From assembly GCA_028283655.1 (NCBI GenBank), contig JAPWKE010000003.1:1612001-1676000 (forward strand): DNA of 64,000 nt, read 5' to 3'. Positions within the stretch are counted from its first letter, which is position 1. Every line of letters starts with the position of its first letter. Positions 62,563 through 64,000 of the stretch are shown piece by piece. The notes under the pieces are model-generated. The model was not told the origin of the DNA and did not search any database. It saw only the letters and a program-made list of their open reading frames with translations. This DNA is from Acidobacteriaceae bacterium (lineage in GTDB: Bacteria; Acidobacteriota; Terriglobia; Terriglobales; Acidobacteriaceae). The position numbers were made by a program, and so were the translations under genes.

Positions 62563-63975
62563 TTAATCGACGCTGAATCCCGGGTCGTTTTCTGACACAA
62601 GTGGTAGCTCGACTCTGACTTCGGCTCCAGCTACCGCATTGTTTGCGATCGAAATGCTGCCCCCAGCCCGGTCGCAGATCGCCTTGCAGATAGAGAGACC
62701 TAACCCAGTCCCACCGCTCTTTCTGCTCCTTGAAGGGTCTCCGCGATAAAACGCCTCGAAGAGAAACGGCAGTTCCGCTTCATCAACTCCGCTACCAGAA
62801 TCTCTTATCGATATCACACAGTGCGATTCTTCCACGTCACACTGGATGCTTACCGTCGAGTGCTCCTCTGTGTAATAAATCGCATTGACCAGGAGGTTGG
62901 AACACAGCAGGAAAGCATCTCGAGAATCACAATGGACTTGCGCAGGTTGGATGACGGCTGCCTCAAGAGCAACACCTTTGACTTCGGCTGCTGGTTCGGC
63001 CTGCTGCATCGCCTGCATCAGGACTTCAGCAATGTTGCATGCTATGTGCTCGCCGATGATGGGCTGTTCAAGCCTCGCAAGCGTGAGCATTCGCTGGACT
63101 GTCTCTTCAAGACGTGCGAGATCTTTCAGGCCGATAGAAACGCCACTGCGATACTCCTCATTGGTCCGCGGCTTCATGGAGAGTAGTTGAAATGATGATT
63201 TGACGATCGCGAGATCGGTCTTCAATTCGTGTGCCGCATCGCTTGTGAAACGTTTTTGCTGTTTGAAAGAGCTATGCAATCGCTGCATCGCTCGCTCCAA
63301 AGCTGCAACGAGAGGTCGAAGCTCAATGACTTCACGAGCTTCCTCGGGCGGAGTAAATGTCCACTCGTAAACGCTGATTCCTTCGGCAGCCTCCGCAAGT
63401 TGGTGTATCGGATGGGTTAGTTTTCGAATCAGCGCAATCAGCAGCAATGCCGTCAGCGTGAGCAAAACAAAAGCGGCTATTGAGAAGAAACGAATCGCTT
63501 CCCATACTTCATGCCAGACATGACCATCCGGAAGCCCGAACAGGATGCTCACGCGGTGGTGGACACCGCCATTCTCCTTTGGATCAATGATCCGGTCACC
63601 TGAGAACGAATAAAAACGATAGGACCGACCGTTCAAGCTCACAGTCTCAAACTGTCCAGAGGGAACGGAAGGGATGGAGAACTCGCCAGAACGTCCAAGT
63701 ATGCGACCTCTGTCGTCTTGCACAAGGAAGACGGCGTTCTTAGGCAAGACGACGCCACGAAGATCAAGGATCACATTATCTTCGGTGTCATCCGCATCCT
63801 GGACACCACCAAACAAGGCGTTCGAAGTCCCCCGCAGTACCGTATCGAAGATTTTGTACTGCACATGCCGCTCGTTCACTGTCACCGCAGTGACCAGCAC
63901 CAATGCAGCGACACACTCGACCAGCATCACCGCAACGATCAACCGCCGCGTGATTGATCTAGACTTCGGGAGCAT
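62563..63975 (-). CDS. Sensor histidine kinase (two-span, HAMP-type)
   Basis: 470 residues. Membrane helix at 12-32 (LIVAVMLVECVAALVLVTAVTV), periplasmic sensor of about 130 residues, second helix (FFSIAAFVLLTLTALLLIALI), HAMP-like linker, HisKA with FTSDAAHELKTDLAIVKSSF (His then Glu, Leu; Lys-Thr-Asp where Arg-Thr-Pro is usual) and HATPase with SNLLVNAIYYT, DSGSGVD and GGTGLGLSI. QseC/PmrB-like. SD CAGGAGAGG before ATG 63975. Overlaps the end of an upstream response-regulator fragment. Confidence 0.92.
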   Translation of the reverse strand: MLPKSRSITRRLIVAVMLVECVAALVLVTAVTVNERHVQYKIFDTVLRGTSNALFGGVQDADDTEDNVILDLRGVVLPKNAVFLVQDDRGRILGRSGEFSIPSVPSGQFETVSLNGRSYRFYSFSGDRIIDPKENGGVHHRVSILFGLPDGHVWHEVWEAIRFFSIAAFVLLTLTALLLIALIRKLTHPIHQLAEAAEGISVYEWTFTPPEEAREVIELRPLVAALERAMQRLHSSFKQQKRFTSDAAHELKTDLAIVKSSFQLLSMKPRTNEEYRSGVSIGLKDLARLEETVQRMLTLARLEQPIIGEHIACNIAEVLMQAMQQAEPAAEVKGVALEAAVIQPAQVHCDSRDAFLLCSNLLVNAIYYTEEHSTVSIQCDVEESHCVISIRDSGSGVDEAELPFLFEAFYRGDPSRSRKSGGTGLGLSICKAICDRAGGSISIANNAVAGAEVRVELPLVSENDPGFSVD

Positions 63976-64000
63976 CGTGCCTCTCCTGCGTCAGTCGGTA
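63959..64000 (-). CDS. C-terminal end of an OmpR-family response regulator (rest outside window)
   Basis: From the window edge the minus strand reads YRLTQERHDAPEV and a stop (TAG at 63959-63961). The YRL start matches the GxGYRL end of OmpR-type winged helices, and a regulator gene overlapping the kinase start by 17 bases is normal for such pairs. Only 13 residues are visible, so this is inference. Confidence 0.5.
   Translation of the reverse strand, partial: YRLTQERHDAPEV

Overview
The window reads as a chromosomal segment of an acidobacterium, most likely class Terriglobia (Terriglobus/Granulicella/Edaphobacter type). This is an inference from the GC-rich coding style, the acidobacterial Ig-like secreted protein at the left edge, the Kdp operon carrying its own outer-membrane barrel, and the mix of squalene, RND, Lar and YaiO-type genes. 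No rRNA, tRNA, prophage or classical IS element was seen. Several genes appear to start at TTG or GTG with good Shine-Dalgarno (SD) sequences (larA, larE, cydA, the porin, the GT2 synthase).

Left part (1-8.6 kb): the end of an Ig-like secreted protein, a histidine phosphatase, a TetR regulator facing a 50-residue membrane protein across a perfect 23-bp palindrome, and uvrB. Then comes an accessory patch: a solitary 33-bp copy resembling a type I-C CRISPR repeat, a structured leader in front of a 41-residue protein, and a REP-associated tyrosine transposase (RAYT) bracketed by six REP-like palindromes. A second palindromic repeat family follows, one copy lying at the broken end of a helix-hairpin-helix pseudogene whose intact relative is 1.5 kb downstream. 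Several small unrecognised genes fill the rest.

8.6-28.5 kb: larA-larE-larB (nickel-pincer racemase and cofactor synthesis, no larC here); a cNMP-binding/thioredoxin-reductase-like flavoprotein lacking the CxxC; a LysR regulator divergent from a tripartite RND efflux operon; a DMT-like small membrane protein behind a hairpin that hides its ribosome site; the translationally coupled squalene operon hpnC-hpnD-hpnE with an upstream Zn-alcohol dehydrogenase; a divergent MlaE/MlaF lipid ABC transporter pair without an MCE protein; a dienelactone hydrolase and a PP2C phosphatase.

28.7-40.5 kb: a coiled-coil porin, katG divergent from oxyR (both peroxide-sensing cysteines present, ATAG-N7-CTAT site at the oxyR start), and xfp-ackA (phosphoketolase bypass to acetate and ATP) divergent from cydAB (cytochrome bd). 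The intergenic region of the last pair holds a CRP/FNR-like palindrome and a second perfect palindrome, suggesting coordinated low-oxygen or carbon control.

40.6-45.9 kb: a compact envelope-glycan locus of GT2 synthase, 45-residue membrane protein, ATP-grasp enzyme, histidine phosphatase, PIG-L deacetylase and a TPR plus beta-barrel outer-membrane protein. Its core resembles the poorly characterised E. coli yaiO-yaiP-yaiS trio, extended by the ATP-grasp enzyme and phosphatase. It is the best candidate here for an undescribed system.

46-55.6 kb: a Kdp potassium operon running leftward (KdpD N-terminal module, kdpE, outer-membrane barrel, 31-residue ORF, kdpF, kdpA, kdpB, kdpC). KdpD is split: the sensor/Usp half is in the operon and the membrane-kinase half is a separate, divergently transcribed gene whose start overlaps it.

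55.7-64 kb: a second RND operon (TolC-like protein, lipoprotein adaptor, permease), a YncE-like beta-propeller protein, and a sensor histidine kinase preceded at the window edge by what looks like the last 13 residues of its response regulator.
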